NCBI GenBank assembly: GCA_017990795.1
Contig: JAGNNG010000167.1
Span: forward strand, 1-5,321
Source: Deltaproteobacteria bacterium
GTDB lineage: Bacteria > Myxococcota_A > Polyangia > Palsa-1104 > JAEUJZ01
Direction of reading: 5' to 3'
Length of the DNA stretch: 5,321 bases
Positions 1 through 5,321 of the stretch are shown piece by piece; positions within the stretch are counted from its first letter, which is position 1; each line of letters starts with the position of its first letter. Both the position numbers and the translations under genes were made by a program. The notes beneath the pieces are model-generated. The model ran no database searches. It was not told the DNA's origin and saw only the letters and a list, made by a program, of their open reading frames with translations.

Positions 1-185
1 TCTGCCGTCTCCTCGTCGTTAAACGCGGTGTCCACCAAGTCGTCAAACGACTGTGGCTCCGAAGAGATGGCAGCAGGCAAGCTAGCGGCTGGTTCCTCAG
101 CCTGAGGCGCCAGCTCTGCATCAAGCTCCGCCAGCTCGCTCTGACTAAACAACAAGTCCTCGTCTTGGGTGCGCTGTTTGCTCAA
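1..185 (-). CDS. Acidic N-terminal part of an unrecognised protein (partial)
   Basis: I do not recognise this gene. On the minus strand a frame stays open from a TTG codon at 185-183 to the window edge, giving 61 complete codons and no stop. The protein begins MSKQRTQDEDLLFSQ and is strongly acidic: I count 16 Asp/Glu against 2 Lys/Arg, with Ala/Pro/Ser-rich stretches. It has no signal peptide or membrane segment in the visible part. This looks like a flexible leader ahead of a domain that lies outside the window. The TTG overlaps the psd stop in a TTGA junction, the arrangement typical of translational coupling, and an AGGG lies 9 bases upstream. No ATG or GTG occurs in frame nearby, so TTG is the best start. 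Weak points are the rare start codon, the short visible length and the absence of any homology I can name. Confidence 0.6.
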   Translation of the reverse strand, partial: MSKQRTQDEDLLFSQSELAELDAELAPQAEEPAASLPAAISSEPQSFDDLVDTAFNDEETA

Positions 186-1261
186 GATGACGGGCCCTGA
201 TTTTGGAGGGTTACCTTGCCGATCTGTTGTCCCAGTCGCACCGGCGTTCCCAGCGGTAGCTCGATGCGCGCGCGGCCTGGCTCAAACAGCAGGATCACCG
301 TCGAACCTAGGTGGAACATGCCCAGCTCCTCGCCACGCCGCAGCGTCTTTTCTTGCCCGCTCTCATAGGTGCAAGCGCCACGGTCCGGCCCACCGGCTGG
401 GGTAGACAGCGCCGGCTCATAGCTTACCGTGATATGGCCCACACCGGTAGCTGCAACCATCACCAGTGCCGCACTGCCACAGTTGCCGCGCAGGTAGGTC
501 ACTAGGCGCTCGTTGCGCATAAACAGCTTTGGCACCGTACGCACCGACAGCGGATTTACTGGATAGCGCGCGCCCGGAATGTGCCGATAACCCGTCACCT
601 GCGCGTCGAGAGGACTGTGCACACGGTGATAGTTGTGGGGCGCCAGATAAATCGTCGCAAACTCGCCGCCGATGTAGCGCTTGGCCAGCTCGGCGTCATT
701 TAGGAGGCCAGCGACGGTGTACTCTTGGCCTTTGGCGTGGATGCACAGCCCGTCGGTGCTTTGACCGTATCCCGACAGCACGCCATCACACGGTGAGATC
801 AGCAGGTCCTGCGCCATCTCAACGGTGCGCGCGCCTGCTGGCAGCGGACGACAGAAGAATTCGTCAAAGCGCGGGAACTCGGTGAGCGGTCTATCCAGCT
901 CGCCAAGATCGACGCCAAAGCGCCAGGAAAAGCCGCGGTAAATCGGGTCGCGCAGCGGACGCGGCACCGGCAGTCGCGACACCCAGCCCATCCCGCGACT
1001 AAACGCCTGCTTGGGGAACCAGTGGAGGATCTCGGCGGCGATCCTGTCTGATACGGGGAGCTTACTAGACATACTGTCTACTACTATGCGGCGGGCGCGA
1101 TTTTTGATCAATTGCTCTTCATGAAGGTCGCTATGGCGGCCAGCGAGGTCGGGCTTGCCGTCAAAATCGGCAGGGGCACTGGTGGTGAAGTTGGCTACAG
1201 AAGAACCGGAGGGCTTGTTGGTGGTAGACATGGGCCGCTTTATAGCTGGCTTTGCGGCCAT
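182..1261 (-). CDS. psd: Phosphatidylserine decarboxylase proenzyme
   Basis: Psd converts phosphatidylserine to phosphatidylethanolamine at the inner membrane, the last step of PE synthesis after PssA (not in this window). The 359-residue product matches the proteobacterial type-1 family. It has FDEFFCRPL (132-140), PCDG (157-160, catalytic Asp159), NYHRVHSP (210-217, His212 and His215), FMRNERL (247-253) and the LGST self-cleavage motif (318-321). By family rules, cleavage between Gly319 and Ser320 gives a beta chain of about 319 residues and a 40-residue alpha chain whose Ser320 becomes the pyruvoyl group. The catalytic triad would be Asp159/His215/Ser320, so the enzyme looks intact. E. coli Psd is about 322 residues with a longer C-terminal tail; here the alpha chain is short and about 65 polar residues are added at the N-terminus. 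The ATG at 1261 has AAGAG 5 bases upstream. Met11 (ATG at 1231) is a possible alternative without a clear Shine-Dalgarno site. The next minus-strand gene starts within the psd stop. Confidence 0.96.
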   Translation of the reverse strand: MAAKPAIKRPMSTTNKPSGSSVANFTTSAPADFDGKPDLAGRHSDLHEEQLIKNRARRIVVDSMSSKLPVSDRIAAEILHWFPKQAFSRGMGWVSRLPVPRPLRDPIYRGFSWRFGVDLGELDRPLTEFPRFDEFFCRPLPAGARTVEMAQDLLISPCDGVLSGYGQSTDGLCIHAKGQEYTVAGLLNDAELAKRYIGGEFATIYLAPHNYHRVHSPLDAQVTGYRHIPGARYPVNPLSVRTVPKLFMRNERLVTYLRGNCGSAALVMVAATGVGHITVSYEPALSTPAGGPDRGACTYESGQEKTLRRGEELGMFHLGSTVILLFEPGRARIELPLGTPVRLGQQIGKVTLQNQGPSS

Positions 1262-1304
1262 TGAGACTCTTGCAAATCGTGACTAGGTTACGCCTCGACC
1301 CCAA

Positions 1305-1331
1305 CTTGAACGTGACGACACCGCCCGCTTG
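1305..1331 (+). promoter_or_regulatory. Possible sigma-32-like heat-shock promoter of ftsH
   Basis: CTTGAA at 1305-1310 matches the core of the sigma-32 -35 box. After a 13-base spacer, CCCGCTTG (1324-1331) partly resembles the -10 box CCCCATNT, matching at four of its seven fixed positions. Transcription would begin around 1337-1340, just ahead of the GGAG ribosome binding site. ftsH belongs to the heat-shock regulon in E. coli, which makes the match plausible, but the -10 half is poor and chance is not excluded. Confidence 0.25.
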
Positions 1332-1340
1332 GCCTTTTTT

Positions 1341-1344
1341 GGAG
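1341..1344 (+). promoter_or_regulatory. Ribosome binding site deciding the ftsH start
   Basis: GGAG lies 8 bases before the ATG at 1353, an ideal spacing. The longer in-frame alternative, TTG at 1329, has only a C-rich stretch upstream and no Shine-Dalgarno site. This supports ATG 1353 and a 680-residue protein over the 688-residue version. Confidence 0.8.
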
Positions 1345-1352
1345 TGTGCTTT

Positions 1353-3395
1353 ATGACCTTGAAAACCACCGACCCGAAGCGACCCGCGACCAAGCCTCGC
1401 TCGGGTTCTGGCTCATCCTCTGCTGGCAGTGGCAAGACCGGCGGCTCAGCAAACAACGGTGCCCGCTCTGACAAGCGCGGCGGCGACCCCGAGCGCAGCG
1501 GCTTTGGCTTTCCCAAGCTGTGGGTGATGGCGCTGGTCATTATCGGACTATTGGGGCTGCCCCGGCTCCTCGGAATGTCTGAGCAGCGCGTCTCGTTTGA
1601 TCAGTTCGTACAACTGGTCGATAAGGGCGAGCTTCAAAAAGTCAGCTTCCAGGTCGACACCATCGTCGGGGAAATCCAAACCCCACCCGCAGCTACCAGC
1701 CCCACCGCCAGTACCACGCTTGCACCGACGGTCGCCGCCGCCGCCAAGCGCAAGCCCATCGTCCGCACCGGTCGCCTAGAGAGCGCCGAGCGCGACCTCA
1801 TTAATAAGCTCAACGAGAAAAAGATCCCCTACGACGCGATGTCTACTCCGTCGCTGCTTGTGTCGCTGGGCTCGTGGATCTTGCCGATGGTGCTGCTGTA
1901 CTTTTTTGCGGGCTGGCTGATGAGGCGAGCGGGCGGCATGGGCGGGATTGGCAACTCGGTGTTTAACTTTGCTAAGAACAAGGCCGTCATCTACGGCGGC
2001 GAAGGCACCGGTGTCACCTTTGCCGATGTTGCCGGTCAGCGCGAAGCCAAGGCCGAGCTGGTTGAGATCATCGACTTTTTGCGCTCGCCCGAGCGCTACA
2101 CCCGCCTCGGTGGTCACATCCCTCGCGGCGTGCTGCTGGTGGGCCCGCCTGGCACCGGCAAGACCTTGCTCGCCCGCGCCGTCGCTGGCGAAGCCAATGT
2201 GCCGTTCTTTTCGATCTCTGGCTCTGAGTTTGTCGAGATGTTCGTCGGCGTCGGCGCCGCCCGCGTCCGCGACCTGTTCACCCAGGCCAAAGAGCGCGCC
2301 CCCAGCATCATCTTTATCGACGAGCTAGATGCCATCGGTCGCGCCCGTGGCGTCTCGGGCCCCGTCGTCGCCCACGAGGAACGCGAGCAGACCCTAGATC
2401 AGCTACTGACCGAGATGGACGGCTTTGACGGCACCACCGGCGTCATCATCGTCGCCGCCACCAACCGGCCCGAGATCCTGGACCCGGCCTTGTTGCGCGC
2501 AGGCCGCTTTGACCGTCGCGTCGTCGTCGATCGCCCATCGCTGGAAGACCGGCTGGAAATCCTACAGGTCCACGCCCGCAAAGTTGTCCTAAGCAAGGAT
2601 GTGCATTTGGAGGCCACTGCGGCCATGACGGCGGGCTTAGTCGGTGCCGATCTGGCCAACTTGGTCAATGAAGCAGCGCTGCTGGCGGCTCGACGACAAG
2701 GCGACTCGGTAGCCGATCGCGACTTTCAAGAAGCGCTCGAGCGCGTCGTCGGAGGCCTAGAGCGCAAGTCCCGCCGCCTGTCGACCAAAGACAAGCAGCA
2801 GGTCGCATATCACGAGTGTGGGCACGCGCTGGTAGCAACGCTGCTCCCCTCTGCCGATGGGGTTAAAAAGATCAGCATCGTGCCGCGTGGCATCGGCGCT
2901 CTGGGCTACACCATGCAGCAGCCAAACGACGAGGGTGATCGCTATCTTCTAACCCGCAGTGAGCTCCTAGATCGCATCGCGGTGCTGCTGGGTGGTCGCG
3001 CGGCAGAAGAGGTGCTTCTGTCAGAGATTTCGACGGGCGCCCAAGATGATCTGCAGCGCGCCACCTCGCTGGCCCGACGCATGGTGACCGAGCTGGGTAT
3101 GTCTGAAGCCCTGGGCCTGCAGGCCTTTGACAGTGGTCGCAGCCAGTTTCTAGATGTCGGCGGCGGCGGCCCACGCGATGTCAGCGATGAGACCGCCCGC
3201 GCCATCGATCAAGAAGTACGAGCCCTATTGGAAGAGCGCTACGTCATCGCCAAAAAGCTAATCGCCGACCACCGCGCGGTCATGGAGCTAGCAGTGCAAG
3301 AGCTGCTACGCGAAGAAGTCCTCGACGGAGCCCGCTTCCGTGCCCTGGTCTTGCCACCCGCCCCCGAACAAGCCGCTTCTGCGCCTGTCGCTTAG
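1353..3395 (+). CDS. ftsH: ATP-dependent zinc metalloprotease FtsH
   Basis: FtsH is a hexameric, membrane-anchored AAA+ protease. It pulls damaged or regulatory membrane and cytosolic proteins through an ATP-driven pore into a zinc peptidase chamber on the cytoplasmic side. The 680-residue product has, in order: a basic Ser/Gly-rich tail (1-50); membrane segment 1 (about 55-74); a periplasmic domain (about 75-165); membrane segment 2 (about 166-190); the AAA+ module, with Walker A GPPGTGKT (264-271), pore loop MFVGVGA (296-302), Walker B ending Asp323-Glu324, sensor Asn371 and arginine fingers Arg382/Arg385; and the M41 peptidase, with HECGH (487-491) and the third zinc ligand probably Asp566 in STGAQDDL. 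All key residues are present. E. coli FtsH is about 644 residues. The extra length here is mainly the N-terminal tail and an Ala/Pro/Thr-rich insert in the periplasmic domain. The gene diverges from psd and is followed 65 bases later by the methyltransferase gene. Confidence 0.98.
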   Translation: MTLKTTDPKRPATKPRSGSGSSSAGSGKTGGSANNGARSDKRGGDPERSGFGFPKLWVMALVIIGLLGLPRLLGMSEQRVSFDQFVQLVDKGELQKVSFQVDTIVGEIQTPPAATSPTASTTLAPTVAAAAKRKPIVRTGRLESAERDLINKLNEKKIPYDAMSTPSLLVSLGSWILPMVLLYFFAGWLMRRAGGMGGIGNSVFNFAKNKAVIYGGEGTGVTFADVAGQREAKAELVEIIDFLRSPERYTRLGGHIPRGVLLVGPPGTGKTLLARAVAGEANVPFFSISGSEFVEMFVGVGAARVRDLFTQAKERAPSIIFIDELDAIGRARGVSGPVVAHEEREQTLDQLLTEMDGFDGTTGVIIVAATNRPEILDPALLRAGRFDRRVVVDRPSLEDRLEILQVHARKVVLSKDVHLEATAAMTAGLVGADLANLVNEAALLAARRQGDSVADRDFQEALERVVGGLERKSRRLSTKDKQQVAYHECGHALVATLLPSADGVKKISIVPRGIGALGYTMQQPNDEGDRYLLTRSELLDRIAVLLGGRAAEEVLLSEISTGAQDDLQRATSLARRMVTELGMSEALGLQAFDSGRSQFLDVGGGGPRDVSDETARAIDQEVRALLEERYVIAKKLIADHRAVMELAVQELLREEVLDGARFRALVLPPAPEQAASAPVA

Positions 3396-3460
3396 TCGGC
3401 CAGCTACTTTTTCTTACAATGCCGCCGCAGGGATGTAAGCCGCTGTGGTAGCTTCCGCCC
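3396..3460 (+). promoter_or_regulatory. ftsH to methyltransferase spacer with possible -10 box
   Basis: The 65-base gap contains TACAAT at 3415-3420, one mismatch from the sigma-70 -10 consensus. The -35 position 17 bases upstream (TTAGTC, 3392-3397) is poor. A TTTTT run at 3408-3412 has no good GC-rich stem directly before it, so I do not call a terminator. An imperfect 7-bp stem with two G-U pairs can be drawn between about 3424-3430 and 3443-3449. The methyltransferase gene may therefore have its own promoter or may be read through from ftsH. Confidence 0.25.
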
Positions 3461-4699
3461 GTGCAGACCGCCAAAGTTATCTTGAAGCGTGGCCGCGCCA
3501 ACCCAGTTTGGCGTGGTCACCCCTGGGTCTACTCCGGTGCCATCGAGCGCACCGAAGGGACCTTTTCCGCCGGGGACCTCGTAGCCGTTTGTGACATTGA
3601 GCAGCGACTGATCGGCCACGGCTTTGTAAATCCGCGCTCGCAGATCACGGTGCGCATGCTGATGCGCGCTGGCGAGCACCTCGGGGCCGAATCGGATGTA
3701 GCTGAGCATCAGCTAACCGAAGACCTGATGGTGGCCGCGCTACTAAGCCGCCGCCTGCGCGATGCCGTCACGCTGCGTCAGCGACTGGGCCTGCCCAGCG
3801 CTGAGACCACTGCTTATCGGCTGGTAAACTCCGAGGGCGATGGCCTGCCCGGCTTGGTAATCGACATCTTCGGCAGCGTCGCAGCGGTGCAGTTTACGAC
3901 GCTGGGCATGAAGCGCAACGAGGCCGCAGTCTTTGCCGCGCTGCAGCAGCTACCAAATCCTCCGACGACGATCGTGGAGACCGCTGCCGGAAGTTTTGCC
4001 CAGGTCGAAGGCTTTGCCTCTGCCGGGCGCATTGTCGTTGGCACTGAAGAGCAGATCGCCCAAGGCGCGCTGTGCAAAGAAGGCGGCGTGCAGCTGAGCG
4101 TCGATGTTCGCGGCGGCCAGAAGACCGGCATGTTCCTCGACCAGCGCGACAATCGCCGCCTCCTTGGCTCGTTTTGTAAAGGCGCGCGCATGCTGGATGT
4201 CTACAGCTACGCGGGCGGCTTTGCGCTGCAGGCGCTACGCGGTGGAGCAGTCTCGGCCACCTGCGTCGATATCTCGCCCCGCGCGCTGACGCTGGCCCAA
4301 GAGAACGCCCAGCGCAACCACCTGGGCCCGCTTGAGACGGTCGAGAGCGACGCCTTCCGATTCCTAGAGGCCGCTGCGCCGCTGCATTACGACGTGGTCG
4401 CCGTTGACCCGCCCAAGTTTGCCCGCGCGCAAAAGGACCTGCCCGCCGCACTGAAAGGCTATCAGCGGCTCAACGCGCTGGCGCTTAACACCGTCAAGCG
4501 GGGTGGCCTATTAGCCAGCTGCAGCTGCTCGCAGCTAGTCGATGAAGAGAGCTTTGAGCGCATGCTTGCCGCCGCTGCCAACGACGCCGGGCGCCGCGTC
4601 ACCATCATCCACCGCAGCAGCCAAGGCCCCGATCATCCCGTCCCTCCTGGCTTCTCCGAAGGCCGCTATCTGAAGTTCCTGCTCCTCGGCGTCTTTTAG
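3461..4699 (+). CDS. rlmI: RlmI-like class I SAM-dependent 23S rRNA methyltransferase
   Basis: This 412-residue protein matches the family of E. coli RlmI (396 residues), which makes 5-methylcytosine at C1962 of 23S rRNA in the cytoplasm. A PUA RNA-binding domain covers about residues 1-75, with the family motif HPWVYSGAI at 20-28. It is followed by a linking domain with the NSEGDGLPGLVID signature (about 123-135) and then a Rossmann-fold methyltransferase. That domain has KTGMFLDQRDNR (221-232), SAM-binding LDVYSYAGGF (245-254), acidic Asp270, the DPPKF motif (316-320) and SCSC (353-356), where the catalytic cysteine is expected. The GTG start follows an in-frame TAG at 3449, so no longer form is possible, and the first residues align with the E. 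coli start. No convincing Shine-Dalgarno site precedes it. The exact target base is inferred from family resemblance; related enzymes such as the RlmK half of RlmKL modify other positions. Confidence 0.9.
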   Translation: MQTAKVILKRGRANPVWRGHPWVYSGAIERTEGTFSAGDLVAVCDIEQRLIGHGFVNPRSQITVRMLMRAGEHLGAESDVAEHQLTEDLMVAALLSRRLRDAVTLRQRLGLPSAETTAYRLVNSEGDGLPGLVIDIFGSVAAVQFTTLGMKRNEAAVFAALQQLPNPPTTIVETAAGSFAQVEGFASAGRIVVGTEEQIAQGALCKEGGVQLSVDVRGGQKTGMFLDQRDNRRLLGSFCKGARMLDVYSYAGGFALQALRGGAVSATCVDISPRALTLAQENAQRNHLGPLETVESDAFRFLEAAAPLHYDVVAVDPPKFARAQKDLPAALKGYQRLNALALNTVKRGGLLASCSCSQLVDEESFERMLAAAANDAGRRVTIIHRSSQGPDHPVPPGFSEGRYLKFLLLGVF

Positions 4700-4721
4700 T
4701 ACCCTTAATCCTTAAATAGAA

Positions 4722-5321
4722 ATGCTGGTCCCGCTGCTGTCCCTGGCCGCGCTGGGAGTCGCCATCGCGCTGTCGATCTTTTCGCGCCTAAACGTCGGGC
4801 TGCTGGCGCTGGGATTTGCGTATGCGCTGGGCATCCTGGGCGCCGGGATGACGGTCAAGCAGGTCAATGCTGGCTTCCCGGTCAACCTGCTGCTGACGCT
4901 GCTGGGACTCACGCTGCTGTTTGGGCATGCCCGCGCCAACGGCACCTTGGATCGCATTGCGGGCTTTGCGGTGCAGCTTGGTCGAGGCCGGCCTGGCCTG
5001 TTGCCAATCGTGTTTTTTGTACTAGCGGCGCTACTTGGCACCATCGGGGCTGGCAACATCGGCGCGGTAGCACTGCTGGCCCCCATCGGCATGGCCGTCG
5101 CCCACGAAGCCGGAATACCGCCGTTCCTGATGGCCCTGATGATCGCGTGTGGAGGCAACGCCGCCGCCTTGTCTCCGCTGGCTCCAACCGGCGTCATTGC
5201 CGTCGATCTGATGCAAAAAATCAGCCTGCCAAACAGCGGCTGGCACAACTACCTGCACTGCCTGCTGGCGCACGCGCTGGTCGGGTTTGGCGGCTACTTC
5301 TCCTTCGGAGGCATCCGCCTG
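4722..5321 (+). CDS. MatC/SLC13-type dicarboxylate carrier (partial, N-terminal)
   Basis: The frame is open from ATG 4722 to the window edge, giving 200 residues of a very hydrophobic membrane protein. It resembles the N-terminal domain of MatC, the rhizobial malonate/dicarboxylate carrier, and SLC13-like permeases. Shared features are the opening helix pair with NVGLLALGFAYALG (24-37), VNAGFPVNLLLTLLG (48-62), LFGHARANGTLDRI (66-79), GRGRPGLLP (87-95), the helix with LGTIGAGNIGAVALLAP (105-121), and GGNAAALSPLAPTG (144-157). Membrane spans lie near 2-20, 24-43, 53-70, 92-126, 133-163 and 178-196; the longer ones may be paired or re-entrant helices. It would import small dicarboxylates across the inner membrane, but the substrate cannot be read from this part. 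It starts 22 bases after the methyltransferase stop. An in-frame TAA at 4713 excludes a longer start. No Shine-Dalgarno site is visible. Confidence 0.82.
   Translation, partial: MLVPLLSLAALGVAIALSIFSRLNVGLLALGFAYALGILGAGMTVKQVNAGFPVNLLLTLLGLTLLFGHARANGTLDRIAGFAVQLGRGRPGLLPIVFFVLAALLGTIGAGNIGAVALLAPIGMAVAHEAGIPPFLMALMIACGGNAAALSPLAPTGVIAVDLMQKISLPNSGWHNYLHCLLAHALVGFGGYFSFGGIRL

Larger units (their letters stand above)
1262..1352. promoter_or_regulatory. Divergent psd/ftsH intergenic region
   Basis: These 91 bases separate the psd and ftsH start codons and must hold the leftward promoter and probably the rightward one, unless transcription enters from outside. For psd, the best sigma-70-like pair I can find on the minus strand is TTGGGG (1304-1299) and CACGAT (1281-1276), 17 bases apart. 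Each hexamer matches consensus at only three of six positions, so this is weak. For ftsH, a heat-shock-type element is listed separately. I see no strong palindromic operator. Confidence 0.5.

Noticed and set aside
1329..1352. TTG at 1329 as the ftsH start, adding eight residues
   Set aside because: No Shine-Dalgarno site precedes it, whereas ATG 1353 has GGAG at 8-base spacing; the added residues are not a family feature.
1948..2328. A 126-codon plus-strand frame inside ftsH
   Set aside because: It overlaps the invariant AAA+ core of FtsH in another frame and has Ser/Pro/Ala-biased shadow composition.
3155..3172. Run of GGC triplets
   Set aside because: It encodes a short Gly stretch (GGGG) in the FtsH C-terminal region and is too short to be called a repeat element.
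3894..4451. A 185-codon open frame on the minus strand inside the methyltransferase gene
   Set aside because: It is fully opposite a well-supported gene, is Arg/Ala-rich as expected from the reverse of GC-rich coding DNA, and shows no recognisable domain.
4651..4699. Possible terminator at the end of the methyltransferase gene (CTTC-TCC-GAAG hairpin, later TTTT run)
   Set aside because: The stem is only 4 bp, lies more than 30 bases from the short T run, and is within coding sequence.
4712..5248. A 178-codon open frame on the minus strand opposite the carrier gene
   Set aside because: The plus strand encodes a clear MatC-like membrane protein over the same bases; the Ser/Pro/Ala-rich reverse product looks like a shadow.

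Overview
This window is a compact, GC-rich stretch of bacterial chromosome holding housekeeping and membrane-related genes. By eye it is around 60% GC or more. It uses GTG and TTG starts as well as ATG. A proteobacterial-type phosphatidylserine decarboxylase, an FtsH protease and an RlmI-type rRNA methyltransferase together point to a Gram-negative bacterium. A GC-rich proteobacterium or myxobacterium-like lineage would fit, but nothing here fixes the taxon. I see no rRNA, tRNA, CRISPR array, insertion sequence, attachment site or sign of recent transfer.

Layout. Positions 1-185 (minus strand) hold the first 61 codons of an unrecognised, strongly acidic protein that runs off the left edge; its TTG start overlaps the stop of the next gene. 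Positions 182-1261 (minus) encode Psd, the pyruvoyl-dependent enzyme that makes phosphatidylethanolamine, with an N-terminal extension of about 65 residues. Positions 1262-1352 are a short divergent intergenic region carrying a clear ribosome binding site for ftsH and a possible heat-shock-type promoter. Positions 1353-3395 (plus) encode a complete FtsH, the membrane-anchored AAA+ zinc protease, with an unusual basic, Ser/Gly-rich tail ahead of its first membrane segment. Positions 3461-4699 (plus) encode a GTG-started RlmI-like 23S rRNA methyltransferase. Positions 4722-5321 (plus) encode the first 200 residues of a MatC/SLC13-type dicarboxylate carrier that runs off the right edge.

How they fit together. 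Two units diverge from the 1262-1352 region. Leftwards, psd and the acidic protein appear translationally coupled. Rightwards, ftsH, the methyltransferase and the carrier lie head to tail with gaps of 65 and 22 bases and could share a transcript, although the 65-base gap could hold its own promoter. Psd supplies membrane lipid, and FtsH degrades misfolded membrane proteins and, in other bacteria, controls the balance of lipid synthesis. Their adjacency therefore makes sense for envelope maintenance, but co-regulation is only inferred.

I found no convincing undescribed system. The points most worth a second look are the coupled acidic reading frame at the left edge, the added tails of FtsH and Psd, and the candidate heat-shock promoter.
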